In this document: piece after piece, positions 44,340 through 54,229 of the stretch
Numbering within the stretch: the stretch's first letter is position 1
How the letters are laid out: each line of letters opens with the position of its first letter
NCBI GenBank assembly: GCA_019918135.1
Contig: WBZZ01006710.1
Coordinates: 22,501 to 86,500, forward strand
DNA: 64,000 bases
Origin: Paulinella micropora
Lineage: Eukaryota; Cercozoa; Imbricatea; Euglyphida; Paulinellidae
Reading direction: 5' to 3'
The notes under the pieces: model-generated
Seen by the model: the letters and a program-made list of their open reading frames with translations, nothing else
The model's database searches: none
What the model was told of the DNA's origin: nothing
Translations under genes and position numbers: made by a program

Positions 44340-44354
44340 GTAGGGTGTCCCTAC
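44340..44354. repeat. GTAGGG...CCCTAC palindrome at the integrase start
   Basis: GTAGGGTGTCCCTAC ends one base before the integrase ATG at 44356. It is identical to 34317-34331. Confidence 0.75.
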
Positions 44355-44355
44355 A

Positions 44356-45350
44356 ATGGATTACAAACACAGCAATCCACAAAATACTGAAACGGAGGCG
44401 GAGTCTCCGCAAGATAAGGAAGAACTTGAAAAACAGAAAATTGAAGAAGCTTCTAAAATACACCATCAATCTAAGAACCCTAAAAAATGGAATACTATAC
44501 TAGCCCCTGAACCTGAACCATTAAGCCAAGTGTTTATTGACCTTATGGATATGTCTAAAATAGCTACTAAGAAAGGAAACAAAAACTACAACTTTGGTTT
44601 AGTAATGATTGATGTTTATTCTCGTCGTGGTTGGATTGAACCGATCAAAAATAAATCAACTGGCGAAGTATTAGAAGGATTAAAAAAAATGCCCAAACCT
44701 AAAAGGATTACGTCCGACAACGGTAGTGAATATAAAGGACAAGTCGCTGAATACTTCAAAGAGAACGGAATTCAACACACAACTAACGAAGTTGGAGACC
44801 ACCGAACTATGGGTATAGTAGATAGATTTATTAGAACAATAAGGAACGATTTGAATTTTATGTGGGAGTTAATGACGATTTTGTTTGGGTTCCTTACATT
44901 TATGAAATTGTTGATAATTATAATAATACATTTCATAATACAATAAAGGCTACACCTATGGAAGTCTATGAAGGGAAAAAGAAAAACGATCAAGAAATAT
45001 ATAGGGCTGGTCTTATTAATAAATTTCCTAAGGGCTCAACCGTTAGAAAAGAGAATCAAAGAACGGTTTTTTCTAAGGGTGATGTTCAGTATTCTAAGGC
45101 TATATATAAGGTTAAAGGGCGTAAAGGCTTCAAGTTAATTCTTTCAGATCACGAAATAGTCAGCCCTCAGCAATTATTAAAATCTAAGTTTGATAAACCG
45201 GTTGATGAAGAAGAACAGACTAATTTGAAATTAAAAAAAATAACTCAGGAACGGAACACTCAAAGATTATTAAATCGTGAAAGCATAAATCACAGTAATA
45301 TAAGAACTTCAAGCAGAATGAAAAAGAAAATTGAAAAGTTAGACCTTTAA
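44356..45350 (+). pseudogene. int: Retroviral-type (rve) integrase, frameshifted
   Basis: Homologue of 18255-19262. The N-terminal 170 codons hold FIDLMDM, TSDNGSEYKG and MGIVDRFIRTIRN, again with Asp where Glu is usual. The frame is then lost near 44870-44890, ending at 44946. The second half (VPYIYEIVDNYN, GSTVRKENQRTVFSKG, YKVKGRKGFKL) continues in another frame to 45350. The broken integrase means this copy could not move by itself. Confidence 0.8.
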
Positions 45351-45946
45351 TAACCGAATACATTCAATCCTACTTTATCCATGATGATTGATTGGTGTTT
45401 CTCAGTTCTTGTATGTCTTTTCATATGACTTTTTGATATCATACATCCACATTCACACTCTATTAATATTGAGTTGTGTTCTTGTATTTTTTCTTCATTT
45501 TTTTCTTGATATGTTTTATTTAATTCCTTGAAATACTCTTTATGTTTTTCATTATATTGTTTTTTCTGATTTGATATTTGTTCTTTGTTGTTTTCATAAT
45601 AAATTTTGTTTTTTTGTTTTCTATCTTCTTTATTATCTTCTTTCCACTGCCGAGTAGTTCGTCCTTCAATTCGTTTATTTACACAATTATTATGCTCTCT
45701 AATTATCTCTCCTTCTCGTTTACGAAGTTCCATTCTGTTATTACATTGAAACATTTCAATAAGTTCAATGTAGTTATCATCATACTTCAAAATTTCAAAA
45801 GAAGATACATATAATTTTTTATACTCATAGTCCTTCCTGTGCTTATACAATCTTTTATGTAGAGGGTTTGTAGTGGAACCAATATATATTTGGTTTGTCT
45901 GGTGTGAACGAATAGCATATATCTTTCCTTGGTTGTAGTCTGGCAT
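45347..45946 (-). CDS. GIY-YIG nuclease-like protein
   Basis: 199 residues from the ATG at 45946 (MPDYNQGKIYAIRS). GIY-YIG core: KIYAIRS, then QIYIGSTT, Arg in KRLYKHRKDY, Glu in LRKREGEII, and NNCVNKR. Charged repeats follow (IYYENNKEQ, EYFKELNKTY). It ends with the finger IECECGCMISKSHMKRH. It is a close relative of 38976-39698 but with a normal YIG motif, so probably the active partner. It is convergent with the integrase, overlapping its stop by four bases. It probably spreads as a homing-type gene. Confidence 0.78.
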   Translation of the reverse strand: MPDYNQGKIYAIRSHQTNQIYIGSTTNPLHKRLYKHRKDYEYKKLYVSSFEILKYDDNYIELIEMFQCNNRMELRKREGEIIREHNNCVNKRIEGRTTRQWKEDNKEDRKQKNKIYYENNKEQISNQKKQYNEKHKEYFKELNKTYQEKNEEKIQEHNSILIECECGCMISKSHMKRHTRTEKHQSIIMDKVGLNVFGY

Positions 45947-46164
45947 TTGTCTTTTGTTGTCTCTTTTTGTCTTATTATGTCCTTTTCTATAATATAAAAT
46001 TATTTTTGTAACAACTTTGCATTTTGTATTTTTTCTGTGTTGGAGCAAACCCACAACTCCAAAACACAAAAAAAGCTATTTTTGGTGTTCGGAGAAATCT
46101 GTAGGTCTATTTTACAGTTTTCGTGTTTTGGTCACGGGCTCATTTCCTTTTTATTATGGGGGTT
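45947..46164. other. Non-coding right end of element 2
   Basis: 218 bases between the last gene and the TIR-edge palindrome. It includes an inverted stretch around TTGGAGCAAACCCACAACTCC. No gene is seen. Confidence 0.4.
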
Positions 46165-46181
46165 GTAGGGGTTTCCCCTAC
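46165..46181. repeat. GTAGGGG...CCCCTAC palindrome at the TIR edge
   Basis: GTAGGGGTTTCCCCTAC directly abuts the inner edge of the right TIR (46182). It is not present at the left TIR edge, so it was added or lost at one end. Confidence 0.7.
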
Positions 46182-46276
46182 ATTGCCATTTTGTCCCGTG
46201 CGGGCCGACCGTGTGTGTCCCTGGGGGCGGGGGGTGTGTCGTGAAAAAGTGTGCCGAAGTGCGACCCTATACTACT
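46182..46276 (-). repeat. Right TIR of element 2
   Basis: 95 bases, the reverse complement of 21465-21558 with one extra base in the G-run. Its inner edge abuts a GTAGGGG...CCCCTAC palindrome (46165-46181). Confidence 0.92.
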
Positions 46277-46282
46277 TCTATC
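46277..46282. repeat. Target-site duplication of element 2, right copy
   Basis: TCTATC directly after CCCTATACTACT, matching 21459-21464. Confidence 0.88.
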
Positions 46283-46780
46283 GGATGTGCGTAACCTGCT
46301 TGAATATTTTTCAAAAATGAAATGATTTTCTAGTAAGAAACCAATATTAATATTACATTAATTTTCAAGTTGAACAAACTGCCGTCCAGACCAAGCTCGA
46401 AATTGAAATTAAGTGTATTCTTCAATAATAACTTGAAAAATCTTTCTGAATAGGTTTTACTGATTATTAAAGAACGATACTTGCTCAGTGACACTAGTAT
46501 TAATAGATAGCAAAGTTGACTATAATATTATATTACTGTAGATATGTATACTGTCTAGCATTATAATTCCTCGATAGAATCAAGAAAACAATGAAAAATA
46601 TATACATGACGTATACATGATTTGTAGTATTGTTAGTACAAAAAATTCAAGTATGAGGTTACGACTGGCCATGGCTAGGATATCGATAGGAAAAAACAAT
46701 AAAAATTTTGAATTGAAATCGAGCCAGTCTTGGACCTTCACTACATGCTGAGTTGCTACAATGTATGATAATAGTTATGT
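46283..46780. other. Host transposon, non-coding part
   Basis: A/T-rich sequence with no credible gene between the right end of element 2 and the decayed transposon gene. In the nested model it is the 3' flank of that gene. Confidence 0.4.
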
Positions 46781-46809
46781 ATTTCTATTTAGATGTTTTG
46801 AGTCCTGAG

Positions 46810-49322
46810 TTATGAATAGAATGAGAAAAAAATTGATAGTCCTTTCTTAGCCTTGCACGTAGCCTTGACGTTACAAAATCGTTCGTGTTTTTTTTCGAGA
46901 GATCCACATGGCATACAGTCAGGGCACCACCAAAGCTGACACTTCTCACATGAGTGCCAAGCGTTGGGGTCATCTTCATCCTCTGACACCTGCTGAAGGG
47001 TCTCTTGGGAATTCCAGATGGACCACCAAGCAAAACAAGTGACACATTTTCAATCATCCACAGCTTCCTTTTTGCTAGGATTGTAATTCTCGCTATCACG
47101 TCGTACTTTATCGATGAGTTTGTTGCGTGCCTTTTCCGTTTTCTCCTTCGCCTTAGCGCGAGAAGGGCTGAGAAAGTCACCATGACCTGCGTCAAGTGCA
47201 TTCTTGTACTTCTTTGCTAACAGCTTCGCCTCCTCTATCTCTGCTTTGTCTTGAGATTTTTTTTCTTTCTCCACAGCCGCCGCCTTTGCAGCATCTTCTT
47301 TCTCCTTCCTGTTAATGTTCTCCAGCTGACGATCATAGTCAGGAAAGGTAGGAAAAACTGATCTCATATTGCATATCGGAGTTTTGGTTGATTTTTCTTG
47401 TTTTCTGAAGCGCTTGTCAAGGTTATCTGTTGGGATATCCATTGTGTCGAATTCTTTCTCGAGAATGCAGTGAGTACACTCTGTACTTTCGATCGGACTA
47501 TACGCTTCGATGCAGGCCATGCATTTCTTCAGAACATGCTGCAAGGTCTTGTCACGCCTGGCGTTCGGCTTACTCGTAAAATATCCACATTCAGTCAGTA
47601 AGAACTGCTGGTCGTCCTTAAACACCCTTTCCCAGCCGTCGATTGCACGCTTGGGTGTGTGCAGCTCCTTCAATGCCACATGCACGTGGAAAATTGCAAA
47701 CATAATAACGTTCCGAATGTCTGCAGTGAATTTGAGTCTATCTTTTTCCAGGCGCTTGAAGGCTGCATCGATCTAACTTCTGAGTAGCTTGGTGGTTTTG
47801 TGAAACAACTCTTCGTACTTGCAGTGTCTCACACTTGAATGCTCTGATGTGTGGAGACGAGAGTTATCATTGCACGATGTAAATGCAGAAGTAGAGCCAG
47901 GAGGAAAATGTAATTTGATGTAAGAGTCAACGATCTCTTGCTTGAGGACTGGATCCTTGATTGCCTTCACCATACCGCCCTCCCCATCCATTTGAACATA
48001 CGTTCCCGCGGAATAATCCCGACGTGCTTCCGCCAACTCCTCCTTGGTTGTAGCAACGTATGGCAGAATCACCTTTCGCCAGTATGTTTGGAAAGCTAAC
48101 ATCTCATTCTTCTCAAGCTTGTCATGAGTCATAATCACCAAACCAAACTCCTTCAATAACATGGTCTTTACTTCACCGTCGGGAACGGCATTGATCGCTA
48201 GCCTGATGCATGCCTTCAAAAAACGACCTGACTTCACGGTGGCTTGTAACAATTTTACACGAAACTTGTTGTGCCGAAGGAACTCTGTGTCACTCTCGTT
48301 CCTTGATCTTGTCAAAGGATTGCAGAGGCGGAACAGTTCTGCTTCGATCTCATCGTCCGGAACGCGTGGATCTTTTGCAACAGAAATCAGCATTCGGTCT
48401 TTCGTGCCTTTTGTCAGTCCACCAATACACAAGATAACAGGATCAAAGCACAGTGCAAGATTGTCATCGACTATTGGTGTTTTGGCGCTCTCCACAGCAA
48501 CAAGCAGAGCGTTCTTCTGCTTGACTTGCCGTTTGGTACACTTTTTACCTTCCTTTTGCAGCTCCTTTTTTCTCTCTGCTTCTGCAACATCGTGTTCTGC
48601 CAATGCAATTTCCCAATCTTCCTGTGCAAAATTAGGTGCAGTTGGGTCCAGCCGCCCGCCCGGTTTCATTCCTCGATTTTTGCCAATACAGAATGAGAGT
48701 GCATTTCGTAAGTTATTTGCGAGCATTCGTCCTCGTGTCTGTTGTAGTTTGCCCTTCGTTTCTGTTGTATTCTGCACTACTGTGCCAGGCACGCTGTTTC
48801 GTTGTTTCAGAGATAGGCCGCGGGCGTGGAAGCTTGCCATCCTTCTCCCTCAGCTCCGAATCGATCTTCACAAGCTCCTTGCCAAACTCAGTCTCGTTGA
48901 AAGTCTTATCATTAAGTTGGCGCTCAAGAGTCCTTTGATACAAGTGTGTCTTTAGTTCAGCTGATAGGATCGGAGGACAGTGAGCAGGATTTGGTGCAAT
49001 ACTGGCAGCGCACGTCTGAAGTTGGTTTTCAGAGTGGTAGCGCCCATTCGTCTACTGTGAGGAAACAACCACCGCTGAATGACAAGTAACATAGTCTTGC
49101 GTTTGACTCCGAGCTGCACAAACAAGTCCCAGATAATTTGTTCTTGTAGAGTAGCACACGGACTGTTGGATGTCTATGTCTTGTCTTCGTTTTCTTCGTT
49201 TTCTTATTTAGCTGTTTTTCGGCCTGAATGCGCAGCTCTTCTACATCCCGCACGCGCTTCGAGAATCGGGTCCGATCTTCTGTCTTCTTCCATCCTGGAA
49301 CACTTATACGTTTGCTTGACAT
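46810..49322 (-). pseudogene. Decayed gene of the host transposon
   Basis: The main frame runs from about 48840 to 46810 with an in-frame TAG (47773-47775) and an in-frame TGA (47050-47052). Coding character continues across both. The C-terminus is a Cys-rich cluster (KCVTCFAWW, HSCEKCQLWWCPDC, HERFC) in the last 80 codons, and another C-x2-C...C-x2-C lies near 47480-47530. An upstream frame (48713-48943, LERQLNDKTFNETEFGKELV) joins it by a frameshift near 48770-48830, and a further frame (49029-49322) lies beyond. No transposase catalytic triad can be assigned. It is probably the transposon's own protein, inferred from its place inside the TIRs. Confidence 0.5.
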
Positions 49323-49734
49323 GAAGATGCAGCTTCAGAGCTCCTAGAAAAGATATTTTCGTTATGTTGCAGTCACAAAGCCACAGCTACCATAATAGCA
49401 GATTCAAAGGTTCAAAGGCGTGCCTTGAAGCCGCTAAGCATCGATCGCGCGCAGCTGCTATATCAAAACAACGCCCACCCCTTAGCAAATAAATCCACAA
49501 CAACTGCTGCTCGCTGGTGAATGCTTACAAGCACGCAGCACGCCGAAACCACTTTCACAAATTTCAGGCTTATTGTACCTAAAAGTGCACGAAAAACCTG
49601 TGACGTGAAAAACAAAGCTGATGAACTTACTCCTACGGGTCCTACGAATGTCCCCAGCTACTTACTTTTGCAATCCAACACCTACAGCGAACACAAGCTC
49701 AATCAGATCACCTTCACCACCCCTCTGAAACCCA

Positions 49735-49786
49735 GGACCGACTTTTCAAAAAAGACCGACTTTTGCGTGGGGGTGGCGGGCGGGCC
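49735..49786 (-). repeat. Right TIR of host transposon
   Basis: The reverse complement reads GGCCCGCCCGCCACCCCCAC and then follows the left copy almost base for base through AAAAGTCGGTCC. It has a few extra G/C bases at the tip and one A/G change. Inward of it the sequence differs from the left copy, as expected of a transposon end rather than a long duplication. Confidence 0.65.
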
Positions 49787-50246
49787 AATCTAAACAAAGT
49801 GGCATCCCACGTGAAAGCGTCATTTCACAAATAACCATATCAGACAGAGTGGGCCGTCAGGAAAATCTAGAATATTAATCAACTGAGTTTACTTGCAGAG
49901 TTCCTCTGCGCAAATAAAGAAGCCTGAACTTCACTCTTGAAAATTTAAAGAATAGAACGACAATTCTGTCTCACTCAAATTTGCATTTTTTGTTTTATAC
50001 AAAAATGCTGTTACTCTAGTTACAGTACATGTGTTAGTTTGGGTTTTATAAATTAAATTAGGAAATTTCAATGCAAGAAATACATGTGCCATGTCGACGT
50101 CAATTACAAGCGAGAAACACAAGCGAGTCAAGAAACATTCAGCAAAGAAGAGGCGCGCAGAGGAAGATGCTAGCGACGATCACCACGACTACTAAGTAGC
50201 TATAGGAGCTCGAGGAAACAACAGCGCTGCTGGAGGCAGTGCGAGT
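49787..50246. other. Host flank without a gene
   Basis: 460 bases between the host transposon end and the DIRS-like element. Short open frames only, and no repeat is recognised. Confidence 0.35.
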
Positions 50247-51520
50247 GTGTCTGCAGCTGGCAGCGCTAGCGCTGCATCTACGACCAGCCCTACCGCAGCG
50301 CTAGCGACAAGCACCGGCGCCAGCAATTACCAACCTTTCAGGAGCGCAGCCAACAGCAGCAGCAGCAGCACTGGTAACACTCACGTGCACGCATCGTCAC
50401 CAGCATCATCATCATCATCATCATCATTCACTAGTGATTCATCGGCGGGGCTGTGGCACATGTACAGACATTACAACAACAACAAGACACACTACGAACA
50501 GCGAGCCTGGGCAGTCTGGGGGGCCACATCAACACCTCTGCATCGAATCATTCGAAGGCAAGCACACTTACGAGCGACGATTTGGGGAAGGTGATGCGGC
50601 TACTGCAAGCAGGGATCAACTCTGCCTTCTTCGACCAGACCAACCGGCTATCAGAGCAAGTCAACGCCATGATCCACCAAGCGAATCAAGAGACTGTGCA
50701 ACGTGACGCGAAGCTCATCGAGAAGCCCGTACTGTAGCCTACACCTCTCTCGAGTGGAGTGAGTCGCCAGAGTCTGTACCGACGCTACTTCCAATCGTGT
50801 AAGATCATCATGGCGATACTGGAGACTAATGTGAGTAAGAGTGAGCAAGAGCTGCTGACGGATGCAAGCGCAATGGCTACCGCACTGGCTACCCTGGAAA
50901 TAGACATGGGTGGGCCGACGCCTCTCTCCGCGGAGGACGCAGAGCAAAAGTTCCTGCAGGCAGCAAAGTGGCTGCGGATCGCGGGGAACATCGCCGCCTA
51001 CTGCGCACCTATCCGGGCGCACACTTCGAAGAGCGCCGCGCACCCCTACGGCAGCCAAGGCAAGGGGCTGTGCCGCATATGCTACTCTCCGCAACACTGT
51101 GCCAAGGACTGCACACAGCGAGGCTATGCCAACGCCGCGGCCACCGGCAACACCGCAGCACACCAGAGCACTGCGACTGTACCAACGCTGGCGTGGCAAG
51201 GCGTCCCTGGCTACACATTCCCGCCAACCGGGCCGCCGCCGCCAATTCAATACGCGATCCCGCCACAGCAACCGCAAAACCCGACAGGGTACATAACAGT
51301 CAGCTCAACAGTGCCCCCACCATACATACATTTAGTGCTCGCATACATGTATCCTGCACACACTGCCACAAGCGCGGGCACACCGCAGAAAGCTGTTGGA
51401 CCCCGAATCCACATCAACGTCCTCAGCGCATTACCAACTGAACACTCAATCACAACTCACGAACACACATACGTCTTGCACATCCGCACTAGCGATACTT
51501 GCATACGTTTTCGAGTTTGA
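50247..51520 (+). pseudogene. Gag-like region with zinc knuckles
   Basis: Ser/Ala-rich N-terminus (50247-50594), a helical part in another frame (50453-50737, VMRLLQAGINSAFF) and a further part (50759-51520) containing a retroviral-type CCHC knuckle CRICYSPQHCAKDC. A second CCHC (CTHCHKRGHTAESC) is in yet another frame near 51350-51400. The frame changes and one stop (50735-50737) show decay. It would bind the element's RNA in the particle. The poly-Ser stretch comes from a CAT/ATC microsatellite. Confidence 0.65.
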
Positions 51521-51796
51521 GTCACATGCACCCGCAGCAGAAAACAATACATATGCATTAAATATATGTTACTCTTACTATATTTTATGTGTATTTCGAA
51601 ATATATTATACGGTCGGACTCGAACTGCAACAAGCCACCTGTTTAAATATGACTAGTCAAACAACGACTGTAACACGCCAGAAAGTAACGTAAAATTGCA
51701 ACGAACAAGCCACAGTTAAATACTGAATTACCACTGCTTTTCCAAACACCAACTCAATCACTATTCAGCATTAAAACTATTATCTCTTACTGTGAC

Positions 51797-52974
51797 TTGC
51801 AGACACTCACGCCCAAAACTGGTCGACAAGATCTCAGATTTTCTACCGAAAACTGCACCGAAATCAAAAATATTCAAAGACTATGCGTGGATCATGCAGT
51901 GCGTTGGTGCAAAAAGACCGGACATCTAGCATACTTCTGTCAGTCGCGACAAACTATACCACAGAAGGAAATCCCATATGTGACTGAACTCCTACGATCA
52001 CTTACAGTCGACGTCCAAAGCTATGCATCTTTCACTTTGGAGAAAACACATGAACAGCTCAAGACCTTGGGTGAAAATTTTAAGAGTTGCAACCCATGGG
52101 CTGACTCCACGGACCCAGCACACGCTATCAAGGCAAAGCTCTGATACTGGAAAGTGCTTGGGACCGACCCCGTTTACTGTCGTGGCTACCATATGGGGTC
52201 GAGCTGACATTCGAATGCACACCGCCTGCCACAGATTTCGTAAATCATTTGTTATATTTTGAGCACCTGGCATTTGTCAACGAACAAATCAACGATATGG
52301 TCGCGCGGGGGGACGCAGTGGAAGTAAATGAAGATGATTGCATTATGATCGAACCACTACAAGTGCCCGCGGAATCGGCAGGGATTAAGAAAACGAATCT
52401 CTGCATCGACAAACGTTTCAGTAACTCGTTCCAAGCAAAAGCTACCTTCACCATGGAGACTTTAGAAAAGGACATACAAATGGTACTGGACGGAGACGCA
52501 GGCACAAAGCTGTTCGTGGTGAACCTCAAGCGGGCTTTCTGCTCAATATCTCTTTCAAGACAAAGCAGACCTTACTCGTCGTTCCGACACAACAGCAAGA
52601 CGTACCAGAACACCACACTATTCTACTGCTTCTGCACAGCGCCATTCTGGTTTGGAAAGACGATGCGCGTGGTGGTGCGACTGCTACGAGCCTTGAACAT
52701 ACCTTGTATGCAATACGCTGACGACTTCGTGTTCGCAATCAAACTAGCCAGGACTCACGACTGCATACCGACGTTCGTGAAAGCACTCTTCAGCCTCTTA
52801 GGCCTTTCCCTCTCGGAGAAGACGTGCTGGGAGCCGGCAGATGAAGTCCAATACTTGGGCTACATCATCAACAGCAAAGAAGGATGGATCGGGGTACCGG
52901 AGGAAAAAAGGTTGAAGCTACTGCGCTCAATCATCCAGCTACTAAGCGACGCTCACTCTGCTCACGGAGCGTAA
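51797..52974 (+). pseudogene. Reverse transcriptase
   Basis: Fingers/palm of a YR-retroelement RT: LYFEHLAFVNEQINDMV, ESAGIKKTNLCIDKRF, motif A-like LFVVNLKRAF, MQYADDFVF (YADD box) and VQYLGYIINS. The first part (51797-52144) includes a CxxxxGHLAYFC knuckle-like motif and is joined by a frameshift near 52145-52200. Motif A has Asn (VVNLKRAF) where the catalytic Asp is expected, so this copy is probably dead. Confidence 0.75.
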
Positions 52975-53145
52975 GTCAAACAGCTACACTCGACCGCTGC
53001 TTCGACCATCGTGTTGAAACTAGCGCTTCAGAACGCAATGCTGTTCACGTGAGTCACGCTAGCAACAGTCGCGCACTGCAAGAGGATCGAACGGGATACC
53101 ATTTGCACCTCAACAGAGTCGGAGCTCAGTGAAGAACTCCAATAC

Positions 53146-53835
53146 TTGCTACACATTTTGCGAGACCCACTGAAATGCAAACGAGCTATTTTCCAGGCAC
53201 GGACGGACATCGAGCTGAGGCTCGACACGGGGGAATTTGCAGTAGGTGTCCACGTACTAAACATGGACGTGACTATATCATTGCACACCGAACTCATCTG
53301 CACCTCTTCCACCCACAGAGAGCTCTGGGCAGCCATAGTGGTCCCACTACACTTCAGGCACATTTTGAGTAATCGCAACACCGTGCTCACAGTCTTCGAT
53401 TCATCCAACGCTGTAATAGACTTACAGAAAGGTGGCTCGCGAAAATGCTCACACCTCACGCACTTATGCAAAATGATTGACGATGTATACACGCAGCGGC
53501 TCAACATAAAAAAATTCTGTGGATGGGTGGAACGCTCACGTAACACAAGGGCAGACGCGAACTCAAAGGCACTGACTGCCGGCTTGACTAGCTTGACTGT
53601 CCACCCTGATATCATAAAAACAATCACCCACCGATGGCACATAACGATCAGAGACGTGTGCGCACCGAACTTCGGGCAGATAGGACAGTCAATCCTTCTC
53701 GCACTGAAAGAACGTAAGCGAGTTGCGTTTGTGATAACCAAATGGCAGGGAAGACCTTGGTGGCCAAAAGTGCTTGAACACGAGAGGGATTCATTCCCAT
53801 TACCACCCGCAGCGTACACGCTAGCACCAACATGA
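53146..53835 (+). pseudogene. RNase H domain of the retroelement
   Basis: 230 codons. RNase H signatures: Glu in STHRELWA, Asp in TVFDSSNAVIDL and Asp in NTRADANSKA. They are followed by WQGRPWWPKVLEH, a linker commonly found between RNase H and the recombinase in DIRS-like elements. It is open in itself but separated from RT by stops and a shift (52975-53145). Confidence 0.7.
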
Positions 53836-53878
53836 CACACACACCCGCTTCATATACATAGACCTCAGTGGCACAGGC

Positions 53879-54229
53879 TTGCAGTCTTATTTGACTTTAC
53901 TAATTAAATTCGTTTTCTTACTACATGCCACGTACGTCGTACTTAACGACGCTGACATAGCAATAGGAGCAAGCCGATGCAAGAAAAGACAGTCAACAAT
54001 GGATGCATATGCATCCTCATGCAAGGAATTCATCAATTGGTGCATCACACACAACCAAATATGCTTTCCTGCTACAGAGGAGACGGTCGCTCACTACCTG
54101 AGACACATGTGCGAAAGCGGCTATGCAGAGAATACAATCAAAAGGCACTTCGCCGCTATTAAGGCGCAGTACGCACTACTTCCCTACTGCGATCCCACCG
54201 ATAGCACATTGGTGATATTTAACCTCTAG
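53879..54229 (+). pseudogene. Tyrosine recombinase, N-terminal domain only
   Basis: 116 codons containing the SAM-like core-binding domain (STMDAYASSCKEFINWC, VAHYLRHMCESGYAENTIKRHFAAIKAQY). The catalytic domain with R-H-R-Y should follow, but the sequence after 54229 has no such frame, so the element is truncated here. Confidence 0.68.

Larger units (their letters stand above)
21465..46276. mobile_element. Polinton/Maverick element 2 (decayed integrated virus)
   Basis: A 24,812-bp element starting AGTAGTATAGGG and ending CCCTATACTACT. It is flanked by TCTATC on both sides (21459-21464, 46277-46282). Without the 3,779-bp insert in its capsid gene it would be about 21.0 kb, close to element 1. 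Gene order from the fibre-like protein to the integrase equals element 1. The left end differs (another PolB type, lipase, zinc-finger remnants) and GIY-YIG genes are added. Frameshifts or stops affect the polymerase, protease (two), membrane protein, fibre (three), integrase and the first gene, so it is a fossil or its consensus sequence has errors. Confidence 0.93.
230..49786. mobile_element. Host DNA transposon enclosing both Polintons
   Basis: The motif at 230-273 reappears in reverse complement at 49735-49786 with few differences, so the two look like terminal inverted repeats of one element. If both Polintons and one copy of each target duplication are subtracted, about 3.9 kb remains. 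That remainder contains a decayed minus-strand gene (46810-49322). No convincing target duplication of the outer element is visible, partly because its exact ends are G/C-rich and ambiguous. The nested reading is inference. The alternative is two unrelated copies of a repeat end that happen to flank the region. Confidence 0.55.
50247..54229 (+). mobile_element. DIRS/Ngaro-like retrotransposon, decayed
   Basis: In order on the plus strand: Gag-like region with zinc knuckles, reverse transcriptase with YADD, RNase H, and the N-terminal domain of a tyrosine recombinase. This order and the recombinase in place of a DDE integrase identify a YR retroelement. Several frameshifts are present, and the recombinase catalytic domain is missing at the 3' side. 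No terminal repeats were identified, so the limits are those of the recognisable coding parts. Confidence 0.8.
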
